From: Moorena sp. SIOASIH | GTDB taxonomy: Bacteria; Cyanobacteriota; Cyanobacteriia; Cyanobacteriales; Coleofasciculaceae | Assembly (NCBI RefSeq): GCF_010671925.1 | Contig: NZ_JAAHIH010000001.1 | Location: 1,369,053-1,433,052, forward strand | DNA: 64,000 nucleotides | Reading direction: 5' to 3' | In this document: positions 28,324 through 42,900 of the stretch, piece after piece | Layout: the number at the start of each line of letters is the position of its first letter | Position numbering within the stretch: the first letter of the stretch is position 1 | The notes under the pieces: model-generated | The model's input: the letters and a program-made list of their open reading frames with translations, nothing else | Databases searched by the model: none | Told to the model about the DNA's origin: nothing | Position numbers and translations under genes: made by a program

Positions 28324-31300
28324 TGAACCAGGTATCCCACCAAGAAGAACAACTCTCTTCATCTAAACAGGTACTTTTAGCACTGAAGGAAGCAAGAGCT
28401 AGATTAGAGACACTTGAGCGTTCAAAGAGCGAACCAATTGCCATAATTGGTATGGGCTGCCGATTTCCTGGAGGAGCAAATGACCCAGAGACATTCTGGC
28501 GACTTTTGCGTGATGGTACGGATGCGATTAGGCCGATTCCTTGCTCGCGGTGGGACATTGATGCTTATTACGACCCCAATCCCGATACGACCGGGAAAAT
28601 GTACATCCGTCAGGCTGGATTATTATCCCAGGTAGACCAATTCTCACCTCAGTTTTTTGGCATTTCCCCTAGAGAAGCCATTAGCCTTGACCCCCAGCAA
28701 CGTTTAATGTTAGAGGTGAGCTGGGAAGCTCTAGAGAGAGCAGGACAAGCACCGAATGAATTAAAGGATAGTCAAACAGGTGTTTTTCTGGGCATTGGTC
28801 AAAATGATTATGCAGAATTTCAGCTAAGCTCTGGTGAGATCGAGCGCATTAACCCCTATGATGGAACGGGAAACGCCTTGTGCTTTGCTTCTGGTCGATT
28901 ATCATACTTTTTAGGTTTGCAAGGCCCTTGTTTATCTCTAGATACCGCTTGTTCCTCTTCTTTGGTAGCACTACATTTGGCTTGTCAAAGCCTGCGTGCA
29001 GGTGAGTGTAATCTAGCCCTAGCGGGTGGGATACAACTAATTCTTTCCCCTGTGATGACTACAGCTTTATGCCAGATGAAAGCTCTATCACCGGATGGTC
29101 GTTGTAAGACCTTTGATGCAGCCGCTGATGGTTACGGAAGAGGCGAGGGATGCGGGGTTATAGTCCTCAAGCGTCTCTCAGATGCCATCACTGATGGCGA
29201 TCAGATTTTGGCAACGATTCGAGGCTCTGCCGTGAATCATGATGGACCAAGTAGTGGTCTGACGGTTCCGAACAAACTGGCACAGGAAAAACTAATTCAG
29301 CAGACCCTAGAAGTAGCTAAGGTAGATCCATCTCAGGTGAGTTATGTGGAGGCACATGGTACAGGAACTTCCTTGGGAGATCCCATAGAAGTCAGAGCCT
29401 TAGCTGCTGTTTTTGGACTTGGGCGTTCTTCAGAAAATCCTTTAACAATTGGTTCGGTAAAAACCAATATTGGTCACCTAGAAACAGCATCAGGTATTGC
29501 TGGTTTGATCAAGGTGGTCTTACAACTGCAACACCAAGAAATTGCCCCCCATTTACACTTCAAACAGCCCAATCCCTATATAAACTGGGCAGAACTTCCA
29601 GTGGTAGTGCCAACCCAACCGATTCAGTGGTCATCTGGTTCAAAGGGACGACTAGCAGGGGTGAGTTCCTTTGGTATGAGTGGCACTAATGCCCATGTAA
29701 TTCTGGAGGAAGCACCAAAACAATTCAAAATTCAAGGGATAAATGAGCGTCCGTGCCATATATTAACTTTGTCTGCTAAGTGCTCCAAAGCGCTGCAAGA
29801 GCTAGCACAAAGGTATCAAGAATTTTTAGGAAATAATTCCACAGATAAGATTGGAGATATCTGTTTCACTGCTAATACCGGGCGTAAGCATTTTAACCAC
29901 CGCCTAGGTGTAGTTGCAAAGTCGGTAGCTGAATTAAGTGAAAAACTTGCTGGTTTTAGTGATTCACAGGAAGTGGCAGGAGTATACCTTCGACAACTGC
30001 CAACCACTACAACTCAGCCGAAAATAGCATTTTTATTCACCGGTCAAGGTTCACAGATAGTGAATATGGGACGGCAACTCTATGAACAAGAGTCGGTCTT
30101 CCGCAAAACCCTTGAGCAATGTGATCGCATTCTACGTGCCTATCAACAGAAGCCTCTGCTGAGTGTCTTGTACCCAGAACCAGGGGAAACTTCACCAATA
30201 GATGAAACTGCCTATACTCAACCAGGTCTATTTGCGATCGAATATGCGCTGTTTCAGTTATGGAAATCCTGGGGCATTGAACCCGATGTGGTGATGGGTC
30301 ACAGTGTGGGTGAATATGTGGCCGCCTGTGTAGCAGGAGTATTTAGTTTAGAAGATGGCCTAAAACTGATTGCCCATCGGGGACGTTTAATGCAGCAGCT
30401 ACCTTCATTAGGTGAAATGGTAGCGGTGATGGCATCAAAAGAGAAAGTCAATCAACTAATTGCCCCATACACAGAACAAGTGGCAATAGCCGCCATCAAC
30501 GGACCAGAAAACATCGTAATTTCTGGTGCAGCAGAAGCGATTAAGACACTCACAGACAGCTTAGTAGCACAAGGAATTAAGACCAAACAGCTACAAGTAT
30601 CCCACGCCTTCCATTCACCCTTGATGGAGCCGATGTTGGCAGAGTTTGAAGCAGTAGCTAGTCAAATCACCTACAATCAACCTCGGATTCCCCTGATCTC
30701 AAATGTGACAGGAGCTAGAGCTTCCGAGAGTATTGCCACAGGCAGCTACTGGGTAAATCATGTCCGCCAACCTGTGGCGTTTGCCCAAAGTATGGAGACC
30801 TTGCACCAACTTGGTTATGACGTCTTCCTAGAAATTGGATCGAAACCAATTTTATTAGGCATGGCAACGCAGTGTTTGCCAGAGGGTGTCGGAGTATGGT
30901 TGCCTTCTCTGCGTCCTGGTCAAGAAGACTGGCAGCAAATGCTACAAAGTTTAGCTCAGTTATATGTGCGGGGAGTTAAAGTTGATTGGTTAGGGTTTGA
31001 TAACTATTATTCACGTAGTAAGGTGGTATTGCCCACTTATCCCTGGCAACGGCAACGGTATTGGATAGAGACTTCCCAGGGATATTATAACCGACTGAAC
31101 CAACAGATGTACCCACTGTTGGGAAGTAAGGTAGAATTGGCAGCCACTGGTCAGACAATTTACCACCAGCACATAAACCTAAGCAACTGTCCCTGGATTG
31201 GAGACCACCGAGTCTACGACACTGCTGTAATTCCCGGTGTCAGCTACATCGCCATGACATTTGCAGCAGTGGGCACACCGGCAGCAGTGGAGGAGGTTAA

Positions 31301-33989
31301 CTTTATACAACCCCTAATTCTGGCCACACCTAATGCTACCCGTGAAACACAACTTTTGATTCATCCTGCTGATAGTAATCAGACTAAGCAAAAGGTGGAA
31401 GTTTTTAGTAGAGATGCCACTGAGGGAGGCCAATGGCAACAGCACGCTGAAATTACCCTGTTAAATACCCCACCCTCAATACCCGCCTTAAAAGTAGACA
31501 TAAAATCTCTGCGTCAACAGTTGAGACCCATTGACGCTGATGTACTGAAGGATATTTATGCTAAAGTGTCTTTGGTTTACGGTCCGATGCTAGAGGCAGT
31601 CCGTCAGGCTTGGATAGGAGAAGGAATTTCCCTGTTGGAAATTGAAGTACCAGAAGCTCTGGAATCCCAGCTGGCTGGGGAACCAATCCATCCAGTCCTC
31701 CTTGATGCGTGTCCCCGCCTATTTCCTGAAACTTTAGACCCTCTTCTTGATGAAGCAGGAGTATTTTGGGCTCCATGGAAGGTGCAGGGAATGACCCTGA
31801 GCCGCACAGCGCCGCGCCGCTTCTATGCCTACGTTAATCAACCCACTCGCATCAACGAACAATTGCAGACCCGTGCTTATGATATCCATCTGCTCGATGA
31901 GATGGCTCAAGCCTTTGGACGCATTGATGGTTTTACTCTTCGGCGCGCTCCCCGCGAAGCATTTTTGATAAGTTTGCAGGTAGATCATGGTGATTGGTTA
32001 TATCAAATCCATTGGCAACCACAATCAACTTCACTTGACAACCAATCAATTGACTTAACAAAACCCGGTAGTTGGCTGCTGTTTTGCCCACCCACAGGTA
32101 TAGGCAAACATCTGGCAGAATCCTTAAAACAACAAGGTCACCACTGTATCCTAGTTACCCCAGGAGAAAACTACCAGCAATTAGAATCCCAACATTATCA
32201 AATCAACCCAACCCAGGGAAGTGAATTTCCGCGCCTATTGCAAGAAAGCTTAGAGCAGCAGCCCCCATTACAAGGCGTTGTCCACCTGTGGAGTTTACAA
32301 GAAACACTAGCACCACTGAAATCTACACAGGAGTTGCAAAAGTCCCAAGAATTAGGTTGTGGCAGTGTACTTCATTTAGTACAAGCCATAGTAAAAAATC
32401 AAGATGTAAAAAGTCCGACCTTGTGGCTAGTAACCCAAGGCTCCCAATCAGTGGCTAACCAGTCCCTTCCTATACAATTCCAACAAGCACCTTTATGGGG
32501 GTTAGGTCGAGTAATTGCCCAAGAACATAGGGAATTACAATGCCGATGTTTAGACTTAGACCCTACTGTGGAAGAAAACCAAGCAGTAGCAGCTTTGTTG
32601 CAGGAACTATTGTGTCCTGGTGATGAAAACCAAATTGCTTACCGTCAACAGGTACGTTATGTGGCCAGGTTAGAGCGGCAGCAAAAAGCTCTAACATCAA
32701 AACAGGTGGTAGTATCAATGTCAGAAGCTGCTAATAACCAAGTTTCTATCCAATCTGAATTCAGTTATCTAATTACTGGAGGATTGGGGGCTTTGGGGTT
32801 ACACTCAGCCCGTTGGATGGTGGAACAAGGAGCAAGACATTTAGTACTCACCGGACGTAAGCAGCCATCAGTTTTTGCTCAACAAACTATTCAAGAATTG
32901 CAAGAGGCGGGAGCACAAGTATTAGTCCTGTGTGGGGATATCTCCGAAGAAGAAGATGTTACTAAAATTCTAGAGGAAATCAAAGTATCTTTACCGACCT
33001 TACGAGGTGTAATTCATGCAGCGGGGGTATTGGATGACGGTTTGCTGTCAAACATGAGTTGGGAACAATTTACACGGGTGATGGCACCGAAAGTACAAGG
33101 GGCTTGGCATTTACACTCCTTAACTCAGAATTTGCCTTTAGACTTTTTTGTTTGTTTCTCTTCCATTGCTTCATTACTGGGTTCACCAGCTCAAGGAAAC
33201 TATGCCGCAGCCAATGCTTTTATGGATGCTTTAGCCCATTATCGACAGGGGATCGGTTTACCAGGGTTGAGCATCAACTGGGGACCGTGGGCAGAAGCAG
33301 GCATGGCAGGGCGTCTGGATCATCAAAACCAAAAACGGATCACAGCTCAGGGGATTAGCCCCATCGCCCCAGATCAGGGATTACTGGTCTTGGGAGGGCT
33401 GTTAACTCAGCCAGCAACACAGGTATCTGTTTTTCCAGTCAATTGGTTCCAATTCTTGCTGCAGTTTCGGGGTAATAAGATTCCAACCTTTCTTTCTGAA
33501 ATCGCCATTCAGGTGGAGTTATCAGAGAAAATGGCTTCCGAGCAGAGTGAATTATTGGACAAGTTGAGGCAAGTTAATCAACAGCAGCGTATCAACCTCC
33601 TAATCGCTTATCTAACCGATGTGGTGGCAAAGGTTCTGCATCTGAACAACAATAATCTGCCCGATCCGAAGAAGGGCTTCTTTGATATGGGAATGGACTC
33701 CCTCATGGCAGTTGAGTTTGGGAATCGTTTGCAGTCAGATTTAAGGATTTTTATCTCTTCCACAACAGTCTTTGAGTATTCAAACCTTAAGGAACTTGCT
33801 GTTTACTTAGATGAAGTTATTCCTGGGGATATTGAAGAAGAAAAATCGGAGTCTACGTCTACTAAACAGGAGGATAACCCAGAAAATATTGCTTTGGAAC
33901 AAGTTATTCAGCTCTCTGATAATGAGCTTACTACCTCGATTGAAGAGGAACTTGCCCAATTAGAAACTTCTTTAAAGGAAAATTGGTGA
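28323..33989 (+). CDS. Type I PKS module KS-AT-DH-KR-ACP
   Basis: 1888 residues. Docking helix, KS ([11 protein letters not shown], Cys near 209; HGTGTS), malonyl-type AT (GHSVGEY near 658; HAFH), DH (about 923-1215), KR (TGGLGALGL near 1484; [13 protein letters not shown]) and ACP ([10 protein letters not shown] near 1790), with a C-terminal acidic docking tail. The DH is atypical: [10 protein letters not shown] has Asp where HxxxGxxxxP expects Gly, and LLDACPRLF has Arg where the second motif usually has Gln or His after Asp. Both catalytic residues (His, Asp) remain, so activity is possible but uncertain. The KR region is almost the same DNA as in the next gene. The start overlaps the upstream stop, and the end overlaps the next ATG (TGATG), which indicates translational coupling. 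Confidence 0.93.
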   Translation: MNQVSHQEEQLSSSKQVLLALKEARARLETLERSKSEPIAIIGMGCRFPGGANDPETFWRLLRDGTDAIRPIPCSRWDIDAYYDPNPDTTGKMYIRQAGLLSQVDQFSPQFFGISPREAISLDPQQRLMLEVSWEALERAGQAPNELKDSQTGVFLGIGQNDYAEFQLSSGEIERINPYDGTGNALCFASGRLSYFLGLQGPCLSLDTACSSSLVALHLACQSLRAGECNLALAGGIQLILSPVMTTALCQMKALSPDGRCKTFDAAADGYGRGEGCGVIVLKRLSDAITDGDQILATIRGSAVNHDGPSSGLTVPNKLAQEKLIQQTLEVAKVDPSQVSYVEAHGTGTSLGDPIEVRALAAVFGLGRSSENPLTIGSVKTNIGHLETASGIAGLIKVVLQLQHQEIAPHLHFKQPNPYINWAELPVVVPTQPIQWSSGSKGRLAGVSSFGMSGTNAHVILEEAPKQFKIQGINERPCHILTLSAKCSKALQELAQRYQEFLGNNSTDKIGDICFTANTGRKHFNHRLGVVAKSVAELSEKLAGFSDSQEVAGVYLRQLPTTTTQPKIAFLFTGQGSQIVNMGRQLYEQESVFRKTLEQCDRILRAYQQKPLLSVLYPEPGETSPIDETAYTQPGLFAIEYALFQLWKSWGIEPDVVMGHSVGEYVAACVAGVFSLEDGLKLIAHRGRLMQQLPSLGEMVAVMASKEKVNQLIAPYTEQVAIAAINGPENIVISGAAEAIKTLTDSLVAQGIKTKQLQVSHAFHSPLMEPMLAEFEAVASQITYNQPRIPLISNVTGARASESIATGSYWVNHVRQPVAFAQSMETLHQLGYDVFLEIGSKPILLGMATQCLPEGVGVWLPSLRPGQEDWQQMLQSLAQLYVRGVKVDWLGFDNYYSRSKVVLPTYPWQRQRYWIETSQGYYNRLNQQMYPLLGSKVELAATGQTIYHQHINLSNCPWIGDHRVYDTAVIPGVSYIAMTFAAVGTPAAVEEVNFIQPLILATPNATRETQLLIHPADSNQTKQKVEVFSRDATEGGQWQQHAEITLLNTPPSIPALKVDIKSLRQQLRPIDADVLKDIYAKVSLVYGPMLEAVRQAWIGEGISLLEIEVPEALESQLAGEPIHPVLLDACPRLFPETLDPLLDEAGVFWAPWKVQGMTLSRTAPRRFYAYVNQPTRINEQLQTRAYDIHLLDEMAQAFGRIDGFTLRRAPREAFLISLQVDHGDWLYQIHWQPQSTSLDNQSIDLTKPGSWLLFCPPTGIGKHLAESLKQQGHHCILVTPGENYQQLESQHYQINPTQGSEFPRLLQESLEQQPPLQGVVHLWSLQETLAPLKSTQELQKSQELGCGSVLHLVQAIVKNQDVKSPTLWLVTQGSQSVANQSLPIQFQQAPLWGLGRVIAQEHRELQCRCLDLDPTVEENQAVAALLQELLCPGDENQIAYRQQVRYVARLERQQKALTSKQVVVSMSEAANNQVSIQSEFSYLITGGLGALGLHSARWMVEQGARHLVLTGRKQPSVFAQQTIQELQEAGAQVLVLCGDISEEEDVTKILEEIKVSLPTLRGVIHAAGVLDDGLLSNMSWEQFTRVMAPKVQGAWHLHSLTQNLPLDFFVCFSSIASLLGSPAQGNYAAANAFMDALAHYRQGIGLPGLSINWGPWAEAGMAGRLDHQNQKRITAQGISPIAPDQGLLVLGGLLTQPATQVSVFPVNWFQFLLQFRGNKIPTFLSEIAIQVELSEKMASEQSELLDKLRQVNQQQRINLLIAYLTDVVAKVLHLNNNNLPDPKKGFFDMGMDSLMAVEFGNRLQSDLRIFISSTTVFEYSNLKELAVYLDEVIPGDIEEEKSESTSTKQEDNPENIALEQVIQLSDNELTTSIEEELAQLETSLKENW
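31993..33262 (+). repeat. 1270-bp KR block shared with 37689-38958
   Basis: From [12 protein letters not shown] to YRQGIGL, covering the KR structural and catalytic halves. Nearly the same DNA as in the following PKS gene (offset 5696). I saw only three mismatches, all near the left end. The flanking DH and ACP sequences are clearly different. Confidence 0.85.
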
Positions 33990-36900
33990 TGAGCAACGAT
34001 TCTCTTGGCAATGGAAGTCAACTATCAACACAGCAACGCCTTTTAATTGCACTTCAGCAAGCAAACGCTAAACTTGGTGCAGTCAAAAGAGCCCAAACTG
34101 AGCCGATTGCCATCATTGGAATGGGCTGTCATCTCCCTGGAGGAGTCGATAACCCAGAATCTTACTGGCACTTACTACATGAAGGAATAGATGCCATTAC
34201 CGAGGTTCCTTCTGCAAGATGGAATCTTGATGAATACTACGATCCCAATCCTGAAGCCCCAGGAAAAATGTACACCCGTTGTGGTGGCTTTCTACAACAA
34301 CCTGTTGATCAATTCGACTCACAATTTTTTGGTATTTCTCCCCGCGAGGCTGTGAAATTAGACCCCCAGCAGCGACTACTACTTGAGGTGGTCTGGGAAG
34401 CCATTGAAAATGCTGGGTTATCAGCAGATGAGCTCAGAGGCACTCAAACTGGAGTATTTGTCGGTTTGAGTACCCATGACTATGAATATAAGGCTTTCGG
34501 AGCCAACCCTAGTAGCATTGATGCTTACAGCGGATTAGGCAATGCTCAAAGTATTGCTGTTGGTAGGATATCCTACATTCTCGGCTTACTTGGACCAACT
34601 TTTCAATTGGATACAGCCTGCTCCTCATCTTTAGTAGCTTTGCATTTAGCCTGCCAGAGCCTACGATCCAAAGAGTCTAATTTGGCTTTAGTGGGAGGGG
34701 TAAACTTGATGCTTTCCCCTGTTCCAACCATCTTTTTCTGCAAAACTCACGCCTTATCAGCTGATGGTCGGTGTAAAACTTTTGATGCAGCTGCGGATGG
34801 TTATGCGCGAGGGGAAGGGTGCGGGATAGTAGTCCTCAAGCGTCTTAGTGATGCTATTGCAGATCGGGACAATATCTTAGCACTGATCAGGGGTTCAGCA
34901 ATCAACCATGACGGAGCTAGTAGTGGGTTAACTGTGCCCAACAAGCGAGCTCAGCAATTATTGATTCACCAAGCCTTAGATAATGCCAAGGTAGACCCAA
35001 AAGACGTAAGCTACATCGAAGCCCATGGTACTGGCACTTCTCTAGGAGACCCGATTGAATTGGGGGCAATCGGGGCAGTATTCGGCGCAAGTCACTCCAA
35101 AGAAAACCCCCTGATCGTTGGTTCACTCAAGACCAACATCGGTCACCTAGAAGCTGCTGCAGGCATTGCTGGTTTGATGAAGGTGGTCTTGCAACTGCAA
35201 CACCAAAAAATAGCCCCCCATCTGCATTTCAAACAGCCCAACCCCTATATCAATTGGAAGGAACTGCCAGTGGAAGTACTAACCCAATCCATTTCCTGGC
35301 AAAGTAATTCCAAAGGACGGATTGCAGGGGTCAGTTCCTTTGGTTTTAGTGGTACCAACGCCCATGTGGTGTTGGAAGAAGCACCAACTCAAGTCAAAAG
35401 TGAAGACTTCAGGGAGCGTCCATGTCATCTTCTGACTCTATCAGCTAAGAGTGAAGAGGCGCTCACAGAATTAGCAACTCGCTATCAGAAACATCTAACA
35501 GTCCATCAAGAATTAGCTCTAGGAAATATTTGCTTTAGTGCTAATACAGGGCGTATGCATTTTAACCACCGCCTAAGTGTAGTGGCCTCCTCCGTAGCTG
35601 AATTAAGTGAAAAACTTGCTGGTTTTAGTGATTCACAGGAAGTGGCAGGAGTATACCTTCGACAACTGCCAACCACTACAGCTCAGCCCAAAATCGCATT
35701 TTTATTCACCGGTCAAGGTTCACAGATAGTGAATATGGGACGGCAACTCTATGAACAACAGCCGGTCTTCCGCAAAACCCTTTCCCAATGTGATCGGATT
35801 CTAGGTGCCTATCAACAGAAGCCTCTACTGAGTGTCTTGTACCCAGAACCAGGGGAAACCTCACCAATAGATGAAACTGCCTATACTCAACCCGCTCTAT
35901 TTGCCATCGAATATGCGCTCTTTCAGTTGTGGAAATCTTGGGGCATAAAACCCGATGTGGTCATGGGTCACAGTGTGGGTGAATATGTGGCCGCTTGTGT
36001 AGCAGGAGTATTTAGTTTAGAAGATGGCCTAAAACTGATTGCCCATCGGGGACGTTTAATGCAGCAGCTACCTTCATTAGGTGAAATGGTAGCGGTGATG
36101 GCATCAAAAGAGAAAGTCAATCAACTGATTGCCCCATACACAGAAGAAGTGGCAGTAGCTGCCATCAACGGACCTGTTAGCACTGTAATTTCTGGTGCAG
36201 CAGAAGCGATTAAGACAGTTACCGACAGCTTAGAAGCAGAAGGAATCAAGACCAAACAGCTACAAGTATCCCATGCCTTCCATTCACCCTTGATGGAACC
36301 GATGTTGGCAGAGTTTGAAGCAGTAGCTAGTCAAATCACCTATAATCAACCCCAGATTCCCCTGATCTCAAATGTCACAGGAGCTAGAGCTGATCAGAGT
36401 ATTGCCACAGGCAGCTACTGGGTAAATCATGTCCGCCAACCTGTGGCGTTTGCCCAAAGTATGGAGACCTTGCACCAACTTGGTTATGACGTCTTCCTAG
36501 AAATTGGATCGAAACCAATTTTGTTAGGCATGGCAACGCAGTGTTTGCCAGAAGGAGCAGGAGTTTGGTTGCCTTCTCTGCGTCCTGGTCAAGAAGACTG
36601 GCAGCAAATGCTACAAAGTTTGGCTCAATTATATGTGCGGGGAGTCAAAGTTGATTGGTTAGGGTTTGATCAAGATTATTCACGTAGTAAGGTGGTATTG
36701 CCCACTTATCCTTGGCAACGTCAGCGGTATTGGATAGAGACAGATAATAGCCTGATACATAAAAAGCAATTTTTATCAAATCCTGATAATCTTCACCCCC
36801 TACTCGGTCAAAGATTGCATTTAGCCGGCTTAGAGCAGCAAATTCGTTTTGAGTGCCTTCTGAGCCCATTCCAACCAAATTACCTAAAACACCATTGTAT

Positions 36901-39900
36901 TTTTTCTGTTCCTGTCTTCCCAGCAGCCGCTTACCTGGAAATAGCTTTAGCTGCAGGTAATACTTTATTTAACTGTGAAAATTTAATCCTAGAAGATGTT
37001 GTTATTCAACAAGCGCTGATTCTGCCAGAAGATGAAATCCAAACTATTCAGGTAATCTTAACTCCACAAGAAGCACAAACCTATAGTTTCCAGATTTTCA
37101 GTCTGGATGTGGAGTCATCTAAGTCAGAACCGAGATGGACTCTACATGTTCAAGGAAAATTACTGGCAGGGGATAAAGACGCACAACCAGAAACAACGGA
37201 CTTAAAAACCCTTAAAGACGAATATAATCAACAGATATCAGTTCAAGACTTCTACAAAGAGCATCAAGACAGAGGCCTTGATCTCGGTTATTGTTTCCAA
37301 GCCGTTCAACAACTGTGGCGCAGGGAAGGGAAAGCCCTAGGTCAAATTCAGTTGCCAGAAACCTTAGTAAAAGAAGCAACGTTCTACCAACTGCACCCTG
37401 TGCTTTTAGATGCTAGCTTCCAGGTTTTCGGTGCTACCTTGGATGAAACTGAAAATCAGGATACTTACTTGCCAGTACAGATAAAACGTCTACAACTTCA
37501 TCGTCGGATAATTAACAATCTGTGGACTGAAGTAGAGATAAATGCCACAACAGCTAGTAGACAAACCTTAACTGGTGAAGTTTGTCTCTTGGATGAACAG
37601 GGAGTAGTAGTAGCTGTTGTGGAAGGGTTAACGGTATTACGTACTTCTCGCCAAGCTTTACTACGTACTCAAGAGCGAGATCTAAAGAATTGGTTATATC
37701 AAATCCATTGGCAACCACAATCAACTTCACTTGACAACCAATCAATTGACTTAACAAAACCCGGTAGTTGGCTACTGTTTTGCCCACCCACAGGTATAGG
37801 CAAACATCTAGCGGAATCCTTAAAACAACAAGGTCACCACTGTATCCTAGTTACCCCAGGAGAAAACTACCAGCAATTAGAATCCCAACATTATCAAATC
37901 AACCCAACCCAGGGAAGTGAATTTCCGCGCCTATTGCAAGAAAGCTTAGAGCAGCAGCCCCCATTACAAGGCGTTGTCCACCTGTGGAGTTTACAAGAAA
38001 CACTAGCACCACTGAAATCTACACAGGAGTTGCAAAAGTCCCAAGAATTAGGTTGTGGCAGTGTACTTCATTTAGTACAAGCCATAGTAAAAAATCAAGA
38101 TGTAAAAAGTCCGACCTTGTGGCTAGTAACCCAAGGCTCCCAATCAGTGGCTAACCAGTCCCTTCCTATACAATTCCAACAAGCACCTTTATGGGGGTTA
38201 GGTCGAGTAATTGCCCAAGAACATAGGGAATTACAATGCCGATGTTTAGACTTAGACCCTACTGTGGAAGAAAACCAAGCAGTAGCAGCTTTGTTGCAGG
38301 AACTATTGTGTCCTGGTGATGAAAACCAAATTGCTTACCGTCAACAGGTACGTTATGTGGCCAGGTTAGAGCGGCAGCAAAAAGCTCTAACATCAAAACA
38401 GGTGGTAGTATCAATGTCAGAAGCTGCTAATAACCAAGTTTCTATCCAATCTGAATTCAGTTATCTAATTACTGGAGGATTGGGGGCTTTGGGGTTACAC
38501 TCAGCCCGTTGGATGGTGGAACAAGGAGCAAGACATTTAGTACTCACCGGACGTAAGCAGCCATCAGTTTTTGCTCAACAAACTATTCAAGAATTGCAAG
38601 AGGCGGGAGCACAAGTATTAGTCCTGTGTGGGGATATCTCCGAAGAAGAAGATGTTACTAAAATTCTAGAGGAAATCAAAGTATCTTTACCGACCTTACG
38701 AGGTGTAATTCATGCAGCGGGGGTATTGGATGACGGTTTGCTGTCAAACATGAGTTGGGAACAATTTACACGGGTGATGGCACCGAAAGTACAAGGGGCT
38801 TGGCATTTACACTCCTTAACTCAGAATTTGCCTTTAGACTTTTTTGTTTGTTTCTCTTCCATTGCTTCATTACTGGGTTCACCAGCTCAAGGAAACTATG
38901 CCGCAGCCAATGCTTTTATGGATGCTTTAGCCCATTATCGACAGGGGATCGGTTTACCGGGGTTGAGTATCAACTGGGGACCTTGGGCTGATGGGGGAAT
39001 GGCAAGTCGCTTGGAAAGTCAACACCTCAGCAGAATGCGAGCTCAGGGAATTACACCTATAACTCCAGATCAAGGATTACAGGCTTTGGCTAAGTTGTTG
39101 GGGCAAAAGACTACCCAGGTCGGGGTGTTGCCCATTAATTGGTCTCAATTTTTGGAGCAACTGTCTGGAGGGATAAAAATGCCTTTATTGGAGGCATTTT
39201 CTTTAGCCGAGACCACACAAGCAAAGGATTATAAGCTTTTAGAACGATTAGAAGCGTCTTCTCCAACGAAAAGAGAAAAACTTTTGATAACTCACCTTCA
39301 ATCTGAAGTTGCTCAGGTACTGGGGATGACAGCTTTCCAAATTGATGTGCAACAGCCTCTTAACACCATGGGACTTGATTCCCTGATGGCTGTGGAATTG
39401 CGGAATCGTGTTCAAAGTGACTTGGGAGTGGATGTACCCATAGTCAAATTTATAGAAGATATCAGTATCGTTGGTTTAGCGACTGAAGTGAATGGGCAAC
39501 TGATCCAAATTGATAGAGTACAAGGACTTGAGCAAGATGAGGACGATCAAAACAAAACTGAAATCTTACAGCTACTGCGCGTACGCCCAGATATTTTGAA
39601 TGTCTCTCAACTTTCCTACGGTCAAAAAGCACTTTGGTTTTTGTGGCAATTAGCACCATTAAGTCATGCTTATAACCGATCATTCCCTGCTCGTATTTGC
39701 TCAGTAGTAGATATTACAGCAATGGAAAAGGTATTCAGGGTGCTAAGGTCACGCCATCCGATCTTGCGTACTACTTTTCCTAAACTTGGAGCTGAACCAA
39801 TCCAACAGGTGCATGACAATCAAGAATTAGATTTCTTGCTTCTTGATGCTTCTAGTTGGAGTGAAGATGAACTTAAAACGAAAGTGGTTGAGGCTCATCA

Positions 39901-42900
39901 ACTTCCCTTTGACCTGGAACGAGGACCAGTTATGCGAGTTAGATGGTTTACTCGTTCTAACTTTGAGCATATCCTGTTGCTGACCATACATCACATTGCT
40001 TGCGATGGCTGGTCAATAGATCTGCTGATACAGGAATTACCGCAACTCTACCAGGCACAAAAGGCTGGTGTTGAGCCATCCCTTCCTCCTCTGAAGCATT
40101 CCTACCAAGATTATGTTCGTTGGCAGAGGGATCTTTTGGAGGGAACTGAAGGAGAAAGACTCTGGAACTACTGGCAGCAACAACTGGCAGGGGAGTTGCC
40201 TGCACTGAATTTGCCTACGGATCGATTGCGTAAGCCTATACAAACCTATAATGGTGCTTCCCATCACTTCAAGTTATCTGACAAGCTTACTAAGCAACTC
40301 AAGGAGCTAGCTCAAAGCTCGGGAGCAACATTGTACACGATACTCTTAGCTGCTTTTCAGGTGCTTTTGTATCGTTACACAGGTCAGGAGGATATTCTAG
40401 TCGGTTCTCCCACCTCAGGTAGAACTCAATCTGAGTTTGCTGGGATCATGGGCTACTTTGTGGACCCAGTTGTGATGCGGGCAAATTTATCTGAGAATCT
40501 TTGTTTTAAGGAGTTTCTTACCCAAGTTCGTCAAACAGTACTCGAAGCACTCACTCATCAAGATTACCCATTTGCTCTACTGGTAGAAAAGTTACAGCCA
40601 CACCGCGACCCCAGTCGTTCGCCCATTTTTCAGGTTTCTTTTGCTCTACAACAGTTACAAAAATCTCTTGATATACAGAATATGTTTGTAAATGAAATAG
40701 AAAAGGATGTTGATTGGGCAGGCTTGAAGTTAAGACCTTTTGAAATACCTCAACAGGAAGGTCAGTTTGATTTGACTCTAGAAATGGTGGAGGGTAGTTC
40801 ATCGGTTCAAGGGACTTTTAAGTACAACACAGACTTATTTGATGGGTCAACCATTAAACGGATGGCCACTCATTTCCAGAACTTGTTGTCAGCAATTGTG
40901 AACAATCCCCAACAGATAGTCTCAGAGTTACCTTTGTTGAGTGCAGAAGAACGTCATCAATTGTTGGTGGAGTGGAATGATACTGCCAGTGACTATCCCA
41001 AAGAGAAATGTCTTCATCAGTTATTCTCCGAGCAGGTAGAGAAAACCCCAGATGCTGTGGCGGTGCTGTTTAACCAGGAGCAGTTGACATATCAGCAATT
41101 AAATCAAAGGGCGAACCAATTAGCACATCACCTACAAAACTTAGGAGTAGGACCAGAAGTATTGGTGGGTATTTGTGTGGAACGTTCTCTAAAGATGGTG
41201 GTAGGAATGTTAGGGATATTGAAGGCTGGTAGTGCTTATGTACCCCTGGATCCTAATTATCCTCAGGAACGACTGAGTTATATGTTGGCGGATTCGGGTG
41301 TTGAGGTGTTGTTGACTCAACAGTCGTTACTAGAATCTTTGCCATCACATACAGCACAGATGGTTTGTTTGGATAGTGATTGGGGTGCCATAGAGCAATA
41401 TAGTGGACAGAATCTTGATGTCGGGGTAACTTCAGATAATTTGGCTTATGTGATTTATACCTCTGGTTCTACCGGTAAACCTAAGGGAACAATGATTCTC
41501 CATAGTGGTGTGGGGAATTATTTAAGCTGGTGTACAAAAGCTTATAATGTTGCCGATTCAGAAGGCTCTACTGTTAATTCTTCTATTGGCTTCGATGCCA
41601 CTATTACCAGTTTATTTTCTCCTTTTTTGGTAGGACGTAAGGTAGTTCTTTTACCAGAGGAAGGAGAAATTGAAGCCCTTAAAGCCGCCTTGTGTTCTGG
41701 GACTAAGTTTAGCCTGGTTAAAATCACTCCGGCTCATTTAGAAATCCTCAGCTATTTATTGGCTCATGAGCAAGTCAAAATTGATAATAAAGCCTTTATA
41801 ATTGGTGGGGAAGCTTTGTCAGCAAACCACATTAAATTCTGGCAAAAATACGCTCCTCAGATTAGATTAATTAACGAATACGGTCCCACAGAAACTGTTG
41901 TAGGATGCTGCATTTATGAAGTTGGAGGAAAAACCTTTTCTGGAGGTAATATTCCCATCGGTCGCCCCATAAGTAACACCAAAATTTATATCTTAGACTC
42001 ACACCTGGAACCAGTGGCCATAGGAGTGCCTGGAGAATTATACATCGGAGGTGATGGACTAGCCAGAGGATACCTCAACCGCCCAGAACTAACATCGGAA
42101 AAATTCATCCCAAATCCCTTCTGTAATTCCAAATCACAACGACTCTACAAAACCGGAGACCTGGCGAGATACCTACGAGACGGTAACATCGAATTTCTCG
42201 GACGTATCGATAACCAAGTCAAAATTCGAGGCTTCCGTATCGAACTAGGGGAAATCGAAGCAGTCCTGTCCACCCACCCCCAAATCCAACAAACAGTAGT
42301 TATTGCCCGAGAAGATATTCCTGGTAACAAACGCTTAGTCGCCTACTATATCAGTGAGGAAGAATCACTAACTACCAACCAAGTCAGAGAATTCCTTAAA
42401 CAAAAACTACCAGACTACATGGTGCCCAGTGCCTTCGTTACTTTAGACACCCTGCCCTTAACACCAAATGGCAAAGTAGACCGCAAATCCCTACCTGCAC
42501 CTGATGGAGTTTTCACATCGGTTGAGGAATATGTAGCGCCACGTACCCCAAACGAAGAAATAATCGCCAACATCTTCGCGAAGGTTCTAGGAGTGCAAGA
42601 TGTTGGAATACATGACAACTTCTTTGAATTAGGAGGACATTCTCTACTGGCTGTCCGTTTAATGTCCCAGATTAAACAACAATTCCAAATCAATTTACCT
42701 TTAGCAACCCTTTTCCAAAGTCCCACCATTGAACAACTAGCGAGCCTTCTGGGTTCTTCAGTAAATACACAAAACCCCATCTTAGTGGGCATTAAAACCA
42801 GTGGAAACCAACCTCCATTATTCTGTATTCACCCGCTTGGTGGCAATCTCCTGTGTTATGCAGAGTTAGCTCGTCATTTAGATCAAGATTATCCAGTATA

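Noticed and set aside
27809..28558. 249-codon minus-strand frame
   Set aside because: Antisense to the ACP/KS junction of two well-supported PKS genes.
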